A stretch of DNA of 64,000 nucleotides from Bolinopsis microptera (taxonomy: Eukaryota; Ctenophora; Tentaculata; Lobata; Bolinopsidae): NCBI RefSeq assembly GCF_026151205.1, contig NC_087075.1, positions 16,196,752 to 16,260,751 on the forward strand. Direction: 5' to 3'. The position numbers and the translations under genes were made by a program. The stretch's first letter is position 1. Each line of letters opens with the position of its first letter. Below, piece by piece: positions 53,245 to 64,000 of the stretch. The notes beneath the pieces were generated by a model that ran no database searches, was not told the origin of the DNA, and was given only the letters and a program-made list of their open reading frames with translations.

Positions 53245-55200
53245 TACACACCCTCCTAGCTTCCCCTTAGATGTGACAATAAGTTACCCGGCACACCCTC
53301 CTAGCCTCCCCCTAGATGTGACAATAAGTTGCCCGGAACACCCCCCTAGCCTCCCCCTAGATGTGACAATAAGTTACCCGGCACACCCTCCTAGCCTCCC
53401 CCTAGATGTGACAATAAGTTGCCCGGAACACCCTCCTAGCCTCCCCTAGATGTGACAATAAGTTGCCCGGTACACCCCCCCTAGCCTCCCCCTAGATGTG
53501 ACAATAAGTTGCCCGGCACACCCCTCTAGCCTCCCCCTAGATGTGACAATAAGTTACCCGGCACACCCTCCTAGCCTCCCCTAGATGTGACAATAAGTTA
53601 CCCGGTACACCCTCCTAGCCTCCCCCTAGATGTGACAATAAGTTACCCGGCACACCCTCCTAGCCTCCCCCTAGATGTGACAATAATTTACCCGGCACAC
53701 CCTCCTAGCCTCCCCCTAGATGTGACAATAAGTTACCCGGCACACCCTCCCAGCCTCCCCCTAGATGTGACAATAAGTTACCTAGCACACCCTCCTAGCC
53801 TCCCCCTAGATGTGACAATAAGTTACCCGGCACACCCTCCTAGCCTCCCCCTAGATGTGACAATAAGTTACCCGGAACACCCTCCTAGCCTCCCCCTAGA
53901 TGTGACAATAAGTTACCCAGCACACCCTCCTAGCCTCCCCTAGATGTGACAATAAGTTACCCGGTACACCCTCCTAGCCTCCCCCTAGATGTGACAATAA
54001 GTTACCCGGCACACCCTCCTAGCCTCCCCCTAGATGTGACAATAAGTTACCCAGCACACCCTCCTAGCCTCCCCCTAGATGTGACAATAAGTTACCCGGC
54101 ACACCCTCCTAGCCTCCCCCTAGATGTGACAATAAGTTACCCGGCACACCCTCCTAGCCTCCCCCTAGATGTGACAATAAGTTGCCCGGAACACCCCCCT
54201 AGCCTCCCCCTAGATGTGACAATAAGTTACCCGGCACACCCTCCTAGCCTCCCCCTAGATGTGACAATAAGTTGCCCGGAACACCCTCCTAGCCTCCCCC
54301 TAGATGTGACAATAAGTTGCCCGGTACACCCCCCCTAGCCTCCCCCTAGATGTGACAATAAGTTGCCCGGCACACCCCTCTAGCCTCCCCCTAGATGTGA
54401 CAATAAGTTACCCGGCACACCCTCCTAGCCTCCCCTAGATGTGACAATAAGTTACCCGGTACACCCTCCTAGCCTCCCCCTAGATGTGACAATAAGTTAC
54501 CCGGCACACCCTCCTAGCCTCCCCCTAGATGTGACAATAATTTACCCGGCACACCCTCCTAGCCTCCCCCTAGATGTGACAATAAGTTACCCGGCACACC
54601 CTCCCAGCCTCCCCCTAGATGTGACAATAAGTTACCTAGCACACCCTCCTAGCCTCCCCCTAGATGTGACAATAAGTTACCCGGCACACCCTCCTAGCCT
54701 CCCCCTAGATGTGACAATAAGTTACCGGAACACCCTCCTAGCCTCCCCCTAGATGTGACAATAAGTTACCCAGCACACCCTCCTAGCCTCCCCTAGATGT
54801 GACAATAAGTTACCCGGTACACCCTCCTAGCCTCCCCCTAGATGTGACAATAAGTTACCCGGCACACCCTCCTAGCCTCCCCCTAGATGTGACAATAAGT
54901 TACCCAGCACACCCTCCTAGCCTCCCCCTAGATGTGACAATAAGTTACCCGGCACACCCTCCTAGCCTCCCCCTAGATGTGACAATAAGTTACCCGGCAC
55001 ACACTCCTAGCCTCCCCCTAGATGTGACAATAAGTTAACAGGCACACCCTCCTAGCCTCCCCCTAGATGTGACAATAAGTTACCCGGTACACCCTCCTAG
55101 CCTCCCCCTAGATGTGACAATAAGTTGCCCGCCCCACCCCCTACCCCCCCCTAAGTGACAATAAGTTCCCGCCCCCCCCCCTACCCCCCCCCCCTAAGTG
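53245..55200. repeat. 45-bp minisatellite with higher-order structure
   Basis: The unit is CCTCCCCCTAGATGTGACAA plus TAAGTTACCCGGCACACCCT plus CCTAG, about 43 copies. Variant order repeats: the run of variants starting at 53587 is found again at 54441, and that at 53946 again at 54799, a shift of ~854 bp or 19 units. Open plus-strand frames (TISYPAHPPSLPLDV repeats) are by-products of a unit divisible by 3. Confidence 0.97.
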
Positions 55201-57890
55201 CCCAAAATTTCCCCCGGGGAAAAACCCCTCCAAAAACCCCCCCCCCCCCAAGTAAACAATAAGTTAAAAACACCCCCCCTCTAAACCCCCCCCCAAATTT
55301 AACCTTTAAATTTTACCCCCACCTCCCCCCCCCCTTTTTTCCCCCTAGATGGCCCAAATTTACCCCCCCCCCCCCCTTTTAACCCCCCCCCAATTGAAAA
55401 TTTAAATTCCCCTTCCCCCCCCCCAAAAAGGCCCCCCCCAAGATGGGGAACAATAAGTTTCCCCCGACACCCCTTCCCTACCTCCCCCCTAAAATTCCCC
55501 CCCAATAAATTCCGGGGCCACACTGCCCAAAGCCCCCCAATTTTAAAAAATTTTTTCCCCCATTAAAAACCTCCCCCTAATTAAACAAAAGTTTCCCCCC
55601 CCTCCTAAAGCCTCCCCCCCCCCAAATTTGAAATTTTAAGTTCCCCCTCTTCTCCCTCCTAGCCTCCCCCTTTTAGGGGCCCAAAAAATTTAAACCCCCC
55701 CAAACCCCCCCCCTCCCAAACCCTCCCCCTAAATGGAAAAATAATTAAACCGGCCCCCCCCTCCTAGCCCCCCCCCCAAGATGTGACAATAATTTCCCCC
55801 CGACAAAACACCCCCCCCTTCCCTCCCCCTTAATGTGAAAATAAGTTCCCGGGAACCCCCCCCTAGCCCTCCCCCTAAAAAATTGTGAAAAAAAAAAGTT
55901 ACCCGAAACACCCTCCACCCTTTCCCCTAGATTGCAAAAATTTTCCCGGTACACCCCTCCTACCTTTCCCCCCCCCCTTTCCCATTAAGTTTTCCCAGCC
56001 CACCCCCTAGCCCCCCCCCTTTTTTTCCCCCCCAAAAATTTCCCAAAAAGGGCCCCCTTCCACCTCCCCCTAATTGAAAATAATTTCCCCAACAAAAACC
56101 CCACCACCCCCCCAATAGCCTTTTCCCACAAACCCCCCCCTTAGCCTCCCCCTAATTGTGCCCTATTTTTTAAACCCGCCCAACCCTCCCTGCCCCCCCC
56201 CCCCCTAATTGACAATAATTAAAACCCGGGCCACCCCCTCCTAGCCCCCCCCCAAATTTGGACAAAAAATTAACCCCGGGAACCCCCCCCTAGGTCCCCC
56301 CAAAGTGCCCCAATTTTAAGTTTCCCTTTTTTTCTCCCCCCTTTTAGCCCCCCCCCCAAAATGTGACAATAAGTTCCCCCGGCAACACCCTTCCTTTAAA
56401 AGCCTCCCCCCTTTCCTTTTTTTCCCCCCCCCCCTTTTTCCTCCCCCAGATGTGACAATAATTCCCGGGCACCCCCCTACCCTCCCCCAATTTTTGTTAA
56501 ACAATAAGTTACCCCACACCCTCCTAGTTTCCCCTTCTTTAGTTAAACCCCACCCCCCCCTACCCTTTCCCCCTAGAGGTGACAATAATTCCCCCACACC
56601 CCCCCCCTCCTGGGCCCCCCCCTAGTTTGGGGACAAAAATTTTCCCGGAAAAACCACCCTCCTACCCCCCCTCCCCCCTAAATGTGACAATAATTCCCCG
56701 GCCAAAAACCCCCCTAGCCCCCCTAATGTTAAAACAATAATTACCCGGCAAAACCCCCCTTCCCAAACCTTTCCCCCAAAGGGGGAAACAATAATTTATT
56801 CCAACACCTTTCCTCCCCCCCTAGTTTAAGACAATAATTTTCCCCGGCACACCCCCCTGGGGCCCCCCTTTGCCCAAAAAGGGTTTCCCAGAATCCTTTC
56901 CCTTTCCCCCTAGATTGACAATAATTTTGGCCCCCTCACCCCCTCCTTTTAAAGCCCCCCCCCCTAGATTTGACAAAAAGTTCCCCGGGCAAAACCCCCC
57001 CTTTAAACCCCTCCCCCTAGATGGGGCCCAATAATTTTCCCCCGGCCACCCCCCCTCCCCCCTCCCCCCTAGTTTAAACAATAATTCCCCGGCAAAACCC
57101 CCAGCCCCCCCCTTATGGACAATAATTTAAACCCCCCCCCCCCTACCCCCCCCCCCTTTTAGCCTCCCCCCCTAGATGGAAAATAAGTTCCCCGGGCACA
57201 AACCCTCCACCTCCCCCTAGAGTGACAAAAATTTACCCCCCAAAAACACCCCCCTACCCCCCCCCCCCTGGATGTGACAATAATTCCCCCGGCAAAAACC
57301 CCCCTAGCCCCCCCTAAAAGGCCTTTTTTTCCCCCCCCCCCCTTTTGCCCCCCCAAGCCCCTTTTTCCCAAAGTACCCCCTTCCCCCACCCCCTTTTGCC
57401 CTCCCCCCCTAATGTGACAAAAAGGGTTACCCACAAAAACCCTCCAACCCTCCCCCCCAGGGATGTACAAAAATTTTTACCCGGCACCCCCTCCTAAGCC
57501 CCCCCCCTAAAATTTTTGAAAAATATTCCAACCCCCCCCACCCCTTTTTCCCCGGGCCTTTTCCCCCAGATGTGACAATAAGTTCCCCCCGGCCCCCCCC
57601 CCTTTCCCCCTCCCCCTAGAATAAATTCCCCAAAATAAGTTTCCCGGCCCCCAACCCCAAAAACCCCTCCCCCTAGATTGCAATAACCCCCGGGCCCACA
57701 CCCCCCCCTACCCTTCCCCCTTTCCTAAGTTTCCCCGCCCCCCCCCCCCCCCCCCCTAGATTTTGCCAATAAGTTCCCGGCAAAAACCCTCCAACCTTTT
57801 CCCCTAGTTTTCCAAAAAGTTCCCCTTTCCCCCCCCCTAGCCCCCCCCCTAGATTGACAAAATTTTACCCGGCACACCCTCCAAACCCCA
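55201..57890. repeat. Same 45-bp minisatellite, low-accuracy consensus
   Basis: GTGACAATAAGTT, CCTCCCCCTAG and CCCGGCACACC remain recognisable throughout, between inflated C, T and A runs. Frames here are meaningless. Confidence 0.85.
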
Positions 57891-58555
57891 ACCCCCTTAT
57901 ACCGGGGGCCGTTTTAAACCCAAATAAAGCTTTTAAAAAAAAGGGTTAGAATGTGGTTTTAAAGCAAATATAAAATTTATATTTTAAAACAGGGGGTGGG
58001 GTTTAAAGGGATAATGAAAAAACCTCCCAGGGGGTTTAAAATTTAAGGTTAAAAGGGAATTTCCCCTCCGCTTTTTTAACGGGCGGGGCAAAAACCTTAA
58101 ACCAAATCGGGAAAAATTTGGTTCTTGTAAGGGGGGAAAATTGAAAGTTTACCCCCGCATTCCTCGTAAAGTGATAATACTTTGTATTAAATACTGTTTT
58201 ACAGCTTATCACAAAAAGAAAACTATAACCGTCCCTAAAAAAGAACATTTTAGAACTTTTATATTTCTTTTAAAATTTTTCATTAGTCGTTTTCTTTTGC
58301 GTTTTCATGGGGCAACCTGCCTTTTGTTCGCCCAGGGGGGAATTTCTGATACGTTTTTTAAATTTCATGTGTGGATTTTTCAGAAGATAAAAGGGCCACA
58401 CCACAAAAAGAAAAACAAAAGGAGATACAGCTTGCAGTTTGCGCCTGTATAATTTCTGACCCTGTGGTGCTTTTTTCCTGCAAAAAGGGATTTGGGGGTT
58501 TTTCATTAAAAAAACCAAAGCCCCGGGAGCACTCTAGTCTCAGAAAATAACCCAC
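57891..58555. other. Noisy spacer between arrays
   Basis: Low-accuracy AT-rich sequence. Overlapping 60-100-codon frames exist on both strands, but none shows a recognisable motif. Confidence 0.5.
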
Positions 58556-61500
58556 ACTCAGCTTAGGGATAATGTTCCTCGCCCTAGCTTACGGGGGTTC
58601 CCCTACCCTTTCGGGTTTACCTAGTTTACGGGTTACCTAGCTTACGGGTTCCCTATTTCCCCCTGGTTACCTACCCTTTACGGGTTACCTACTTACGGGT
58701 TTTCCCTTTAGTTTACATTACCTATTTACATTTGGTTACCGGGGCTTACTGGTTACCCTTAGCTTACAGTTAAAAACTTACGGGGTTACCCCAAAAAGCT
58801 TAAAACGGGGTTACCCCTAGCTTACGGTTTACCTACTTACAAATTTTACCTTAGGCTTCCCCTGGGTTATTGGGGCTTACTATTTTCCCTTTTTAACTTA
58901 CTGGTTTTACCTGGGGGCTTCTGGTTAACCTATTTAAATGGTTACCTGTTACGGGTTAACCTACTTACGGTTACCTAGTTTAAACGGGTTTCCCAAAGTT
59001 TTAAGGGTTTTACCTACTTACTGGTTACCTACTTACTCTTTTACCTAGTTTACGGGGTTACCTAGCTTACTGTTACCTAGCTTACTGTTACCTAGCTTAC
59101 TGTTACCTAGCTTACTGGTAACCTAGCTTACTGGTAACCTAACGTACTAGGTTACTAGCTTTACTGGTTACCTAGCTTACGGTTAGCTAGCTTACTGGTT
59201 ACCTAGCTTACTGTTACCTAGCTTACTGGTTATCTAGCTTACTGGTAACCTAGGCTTACTGTTACCTAGCTTACTGGGTACCTAGCTTACTGGTTACCTA
59301 GCTTACTGGTTACCAAACTTCCCGGGTTTTACCTAGCTTATTTGGTTACCTACTTCCCTGTTCCCCTAGTTTAACGGGTTTACCAAAGCTTACTATTAAA
59401 ACCTACTTATTTTTTACCAAGTTTACTGGTTACCTAGCAAAAAGGGTTTACCTAGTTTTCCTGGTTACCTATTTAAACCGGGTTAACCTAACAAACTGGT
59501 TACCAACCCTTACGGGGTTTTACCTACCTTACGGGTTTTACCTAGCTTACGGGTTACCAAATTTACGGGTTACCAAAAGGCTTATTTGGTTACCTAGTTT
59601 TAACTGGTTACCTACTTACGGGTTCCCCTAGCCCCCCGGTTCCTACCCTTACGGGTTTTAACTAGCTTACTGGTTACCCTATTTACGGGTTACCTAGCTC
59701 CCGGGTTACCTAGTTAAACGGGTTTTTACCTACTTACTGGTTACCTACTTACTTTTTTCCCTTTAGCTTACGGGAAACCAAGCTTCCCGGTTTAAACCTA
59801 GCTTAGGGTATACCTAGCTTACGGGTTTAAACCTACTTACGGGTTCCCTTTAGCTTACGGGTTTACCTAATTACTATTTACCTAGCTTCCCCGGGGTTAC
59901 CTAGCTTACGGGGTTAGCTACCCTTACGGGTTACCTACTTACGGTTACCTAGCTTCCCGGTTCCCTAGCTTACTGGTTACCCAGCTTACGGTTACAGCTT
60001 ACGGGGTTACCTAGCTTACGGGGTTAAACCTAGCTTACGGGTTTTCCCAATATTACTGGGTTATTTTATTTTTAAAAGGGTTTACCTAGCTTACGGGTTA
60101 CCTAGCTTATTTTTTTTACCCTACTTACTTTTTTACCTACTTACTTTTTAAACCTAACTTACGGGGTTTACCTTTCTTACTGGTTTTACCCATTATTTGT
60201 TCCCCTAGCTTCGGGTTTTACCTAGCTTACTGGTTCCCTATTTACGGGTTTACCTACTTACGGGTTACCTAACTTACTGGAAAACCTACTTACGGGTTTT
60301 AACCTAGCTTACGGGTTCCCTATTTCCCGGGTTACCTATTTTACTTTTTTTTAACCCCCTTTAGCTACTGGTTACCAAATTACTGGTTACTTAGCTTAAA
60401 GGGGTTACCTAGTTTACGGGTTTCCCAATGTTTACGGGTTTTACCTAGCTTAATGGTTACCTATTTTACGGGTTTACCTACAAACGGGGTAACCAAACTT
60501 ACGGTTTTAACCCCTTACGGGTTTACTTAGCTTACTGGTTACCAAGCTTACTATTTACCTGGGTACGGTTACTTAGCTTACGGGTTACCTCCTTCCCTGG
60601 TTCCCAGCTTCCCTGGTTACCTACTTCCCGGGTTTTACCCTACTTACGGGTTTTACCGGGTTTACGGTTACCACTTCCCTGGTTACCTTTTTTTACTGGT
60701 TACCTAGTTTTAGGGGGTTTTCCCTAGTTTTACGGGTTTACCTACTTACTGTTATTTAAAGCAAAAAGGGTTTCCCCCTAGCTTACGGGTTTTACATAGT
60801 TTACGGGTTACCTACTTAATGGTTTACCTAGTTTACTGGTTACCTATTTTCCTGGTAACCTAGCTTACGGGGTTAAAAAAAAAAAAACCTAGCAAAAGGG
60901 TTACCTAGCTTACTGTTACCTAGCTTACTGGTAACCTAGCTTTACTGGTAACCTGCTTACTGTTACTTAGCTTTACTGTTAGCCTACTTACTAGTTACCT
61001 AGCTTACTGGTTACTTAGCTTACTGGTTACCTAGCTTACTAGTTACCTAGCGTACTGGTTACTTAGCTTACTGGTTACCTAGCTACTGGTTACCCTAGCT
61101 TACTGGTTACCTAGCTTATGGTTACCTAGCTTACTGGTTACCTAGCTTACTGGTTACATAGCTTACTGGTTACTTAGCTTACTGGTTACCTAGCTTACTG
61201 GTTACCTAGCTTAAATGGTTACCTAGCTTACTGGTTACCTAGCTTACTGGTTACCTAGCTTACTGGTTACCTAGCTTACTGGTTACCTAGCTTACTGGTT
61301 ACCTAGCTTACTGGTTACCTTGCTTACTGTTACCTAGCTTACTGGTTACCTAGCTTACTGGTTACCTAGCTTACTGGTTACCTAACTTACTGGTTACCTA
61401 GCTTACTGGTTACCTAGCTTACTGGTTACCTAGCTTACTGGTTACCTAGCTTACTGGTTACCTAACTTACTGGTTACCTAGCTTACTGGTTACCTAGCTT

Positions 61501-62607
61501 ACTGGTTAGCTAGCTTACTGGTTACCTAGCTTACTGGTTACCTAGCTTACTGGTTACATAGCTTACTGGTTACTTAGCTTACTGGTTACCTAGCTTACTG
61601 GTTACCTAGCTTACTGGTTACCTAGCTTACCTGGTTACCTAGCTTACTGGTTACTTGCTTACTGTTACCTAACTTCTGTTGTTACCTATCTTTACTGGTT
61701 ACCTATCTTACTGTTACCTAGCTTACTGGTTACCTAGCTTACTGGTTACCTAGCTTACTGGTTACCTAGCTTACTGGTTACCTAGCTTACTGGTAACCTA
61801 GCTTACTGGTTACCTAGCTTACTGGTTACCTAGCTTATTGGTTACCTAGCTTACTGGTTACCTAGCTTACTGGTTACCTAGCTTACTGGTTACCTAGCTT
61901 ACTGGTTACCTAGCTTACTGGTTTACCTAGCTTACTGGTTACCTAGCTTACTGGTTACCTAGCTTACTGGGTACCTAGCTTACTGGTTACCTAGCTTACT
62001 GGTTACCTAACTGTACCTGTTACCTCGCTTACTGGTTACCTAGCTTTACTGGTTACCTAGTTTACTGGTTACCTAGCTTACTGTTACCTAGCTTACTGTT
62101 ACCTAGCTTACTGGTTACTTAGCTTACTGGTTACCTAGCTTAAGGGTTACCTAGCTTACTGGTTACCTAGCTTAATGGTTACCTAGCTTACTGGTTACCT
62201 AGCTTACTGGTAACCTAGCTTACTGGTTACCCTAGCTTACTGGTTACCTAGCTACTGGTTACCTAGCTTACTGGTTACCTAGCTTACTGGTAACCTAGCT
62301 TACTGGTTACCTAGCTTACTGGTTACCTAGCTTACTGGTAACCTAGCTTACTGGTTACCTAGCTTACTGGTTACCTAGCTTACTGGTTACCTAGCTTACT
62401 GGTAACCTAGCTTACTGGTTACCTAGCTTACTGGTTACCTAGCTTACTGGTTACCTAGCTTACTGGTAACCTAGCTTACTGGTTACCTAGCTTACTGGTT
62501 ACCTAGCTTACTAGTTACCTAGCTTACTGGTTACTTAGCTTATTGGTGACCTAGCTTACTGGTGACCTAGCTTACTGGTTACCTAGCTTACTGGTTACCT
62601 AGCTTAC
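58556..62607. repeat. 16-bp satellite (TTACCTAGCTTACTGG)n
   Basis: About 250 copies. To about 60.9 kb the consensus is noisy; beyond that the unit is regular, with variants such as GGTAACCTAGC and GGTTACTTAGC. Between 62160 and 62520 the GGTAACC variant recurs about every fourth unit (62209, 62287, 62335, 62400, 62465), a ~64-bp higher-order period. Confidence 0.97.
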
Positions 62608-62768
62608 TCTGACTCTTGCTCAGTGTTCCGTCAGAGAGATACGTCCATAGTTTACCGGGACGTTTCTGGAATCGGTGGTTAGTTGCCTCAAGGTTTCCCT
62701 CCAACAAAAGTATCCCTGAGAAGCGATCCGTTTCTGTTGGATACTCGATGCCAGTACCAACCTGACGC
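62608..62768. other. Unique junction sequence
   Basis: About 160 bp from CTGACTCTTGCTCAGTG to CTGACGCG, found nowhere else in the window. It links the satellite to the right duplicate. Confidence 0.6.
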
Positions 62769-64000
62769 GTACAACAAACGCGTGTAAAATAGAGATAAGC
62801 TAAATCAAACTTTACCCGCGGAAATCCTTATCATTAAATTCAACTAGCCTAATTCCAAATACTAATATAAATCCTAAATTAAATGAAATAAGAACACGTA
62901 CCTGACTAATACAAGATGCGCTGATTCACACATTTAAACTTGAAGAAATCTGCTGATTCTCCCTTTCAACAAAAAACCCTATCACGCTTATTGCTTTATT
63001 GAGGTAAAATACATTTTCCATTTTTGCCCCTATATATAAGTACAACGTCCAAATGGGACTCTGGGAGTAATAGTACTTTAGTCAAATATATAATATATTT
63101 TTTCAAAGCATTCACTAGTCAAAATTTAATTTTAATTTTTAAAGTTATATGATTGTCATGCGATATTAAACTTACAGCTGCTCGCAATGCACTATGAAAT
63201 TATTAAATATGCTCGCTATACACTTTTAGATACCGCATGTATTTGTACATATTAGCTCATAATTCCAAATACCAATAACGAATAAAGTATAGGCAAGAGG
63301 TCCAAAACCAATTCAAGCATGACACCAGACTGAGACCAACATTGAACACATTGTCATGGAAGTCTGCAAGCTTATTATCGTGTGATTCCACTTTGATCCG
63401 TTATTATGCAATCACCTTCTTACTAGACTGCGCTCAGCCTGTCATTCCGCCGAATATATACTAATACTATTAACATGATAGCCTGGGGTCCCCAGGTAAT
63501 CACCTTCAGGCGGTGTCGATGGATCATGCGAAAAGCGTTATTGTGTGAATGCCCTTACCATAATTACACCGAACTGAATGACAGGTATCACTCCACCACA
63601 TCTCTAAACATTCAGCAGTTACAAATAATAACGAACAAACTAACAAACAAGACATAACTCTGCAACACGGTGGTTTATACAATGAGCGGCATACTGATGG
63701 AGGAGGGCCTCTGGTTCTACAACTGTAATAACAAGTGTATTAATTAATGAAGCTGTATCGAGTATCTGTAACGTCGTCCGGCATGTTATCAAGGTTTATG
63801 GGAAGTCTAGCTTCCCTCATTCTAATTTGTATCACGTATTAAATGTAAAAGAGTTTCACCTTGCTTCCAGTATCGTGTCACTTATACGTATATAAAACTC
63901 ATTGCTCCGAATGATTTGTCAAGTTTTTGCTTTGTCACTAAAAATCCTTAGATTGTCAATGTATAATACGATATAAGCAGCTCAACTACCCACAAATTTC
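62769..64000 (+). repeat. Duplicated segment, right copy (runs off the window)
   Basis: 62769-63140 matches 49211-49570, and 63141-64000 matches 50536-51395. The 965 bp between those two left segments is absent. Divergence is a few percent at most by eye (for example CTCTTGTTC against CTCTGGTTC, and CCTCGC against CCTTGC). Confidence 0.95.
63421..63499 (+). repeat. Dispersed palindrome motif, copy in the right duplicate
   Basis: Same as 50817-50894 with small differences (GACTGCGCTC for GACGGCGCTC). Confidence 0.75.

Noticed and set aside
53587..55038. TISYPAHPPSLPLDV repeat proteins
   Set aside because: By-product of the 45-bp minisatellite. No start context, no non-repeat domain, and frames break wherever one base is missing.
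58141..58555. Overlapping 65-103-codon frames between the two large arrays
   Set aside because: Located in noisy consensus on both strands, with no recognisable motif.

Overview
The window is nuclear DNA of an invertebrate animal. Small genes are split into short exons by GT-AG introns. There is a tRNA-Gly, a GPCR remnant, a LINE reverse-transcriptase remnant, many DNA transposons and large minisatellites. I cannot name the species. The large transposon protein resembles, from memory, multicopy proteins of cnidarians and sponges, but that does not fix the taxon. About 1-9.7 kb and 55.1-60.9 kb are poorly polished: homopolymers are inflated and single bases lost, so ORFs there mean nothing. 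A 100-N gap lies at 11401-11500.

Layout. 0.8-3.3 kb holds a noisy fold-back relative of the giant element described below. 6.7-9.95 kb is a second noisy fold-back element. A tRNA-Gly(GCC) follows at 10.0 kb. 14.2-18.5 kb holds two tandem paralogues of an unrecognised four-transmembrane (tetraspan) family. Two more members lie at 35.9-37.3 and 42.1-44.3 kb on the same strand. All four share five exons, intron phases 0-1-1-1, and exactly conserved lengths for exon 2 (70 nt) and exon 4 (48 nt).

The main find is a complete 11,264-bp DNA transposon at 21760-33023, between the second and third tetraspan genes. It has about 0.92-kb terminal inverted repeats (TIRs), an exact 8-bp target-site duplication (TSD, CATTTTGT), and a single-exon ORF for a 1261-aa cysteine-cluster protein that is probably its transposase. 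Its right TIR carries a 590-bp nested insertion with a 7-bp TSD; the left TIR preserves the empty site. At least three short MITE-like or dispersed repeats also sit inside it.

Other elements with readable ends are a 73-bp hAT-like MITE just upstream of tetraspan gene A, a 149-bp hAT MITE, and a 2,025-bp hAT-like element that carries a broken FLYWCH gene and ends 5 bp before the start codon of tetraspan gene D. There are also a PIF/Harbinger-like MITE, a second TAA-flanked MITE, a pogo-like MITE just before a splice acceptor of gene D, and an 801-bp TA-flanked element. An 80-bp motif with a conserved palindromic 3' block recurs at least five times.

From 51.9 kb the window is mostly satellite: (CCCTCTT)n, a 45-bp minisatellite with a ~854-bp higher-order period, and a 16-bp satellite about 4 kb long. 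The unique sequence left of these arrays (49.2-51.4 kb) recurs to their right (62.77-64.0 kb) with about 965 bp missing. This is either a segmental duplication or two haplotypes joined in assembly.
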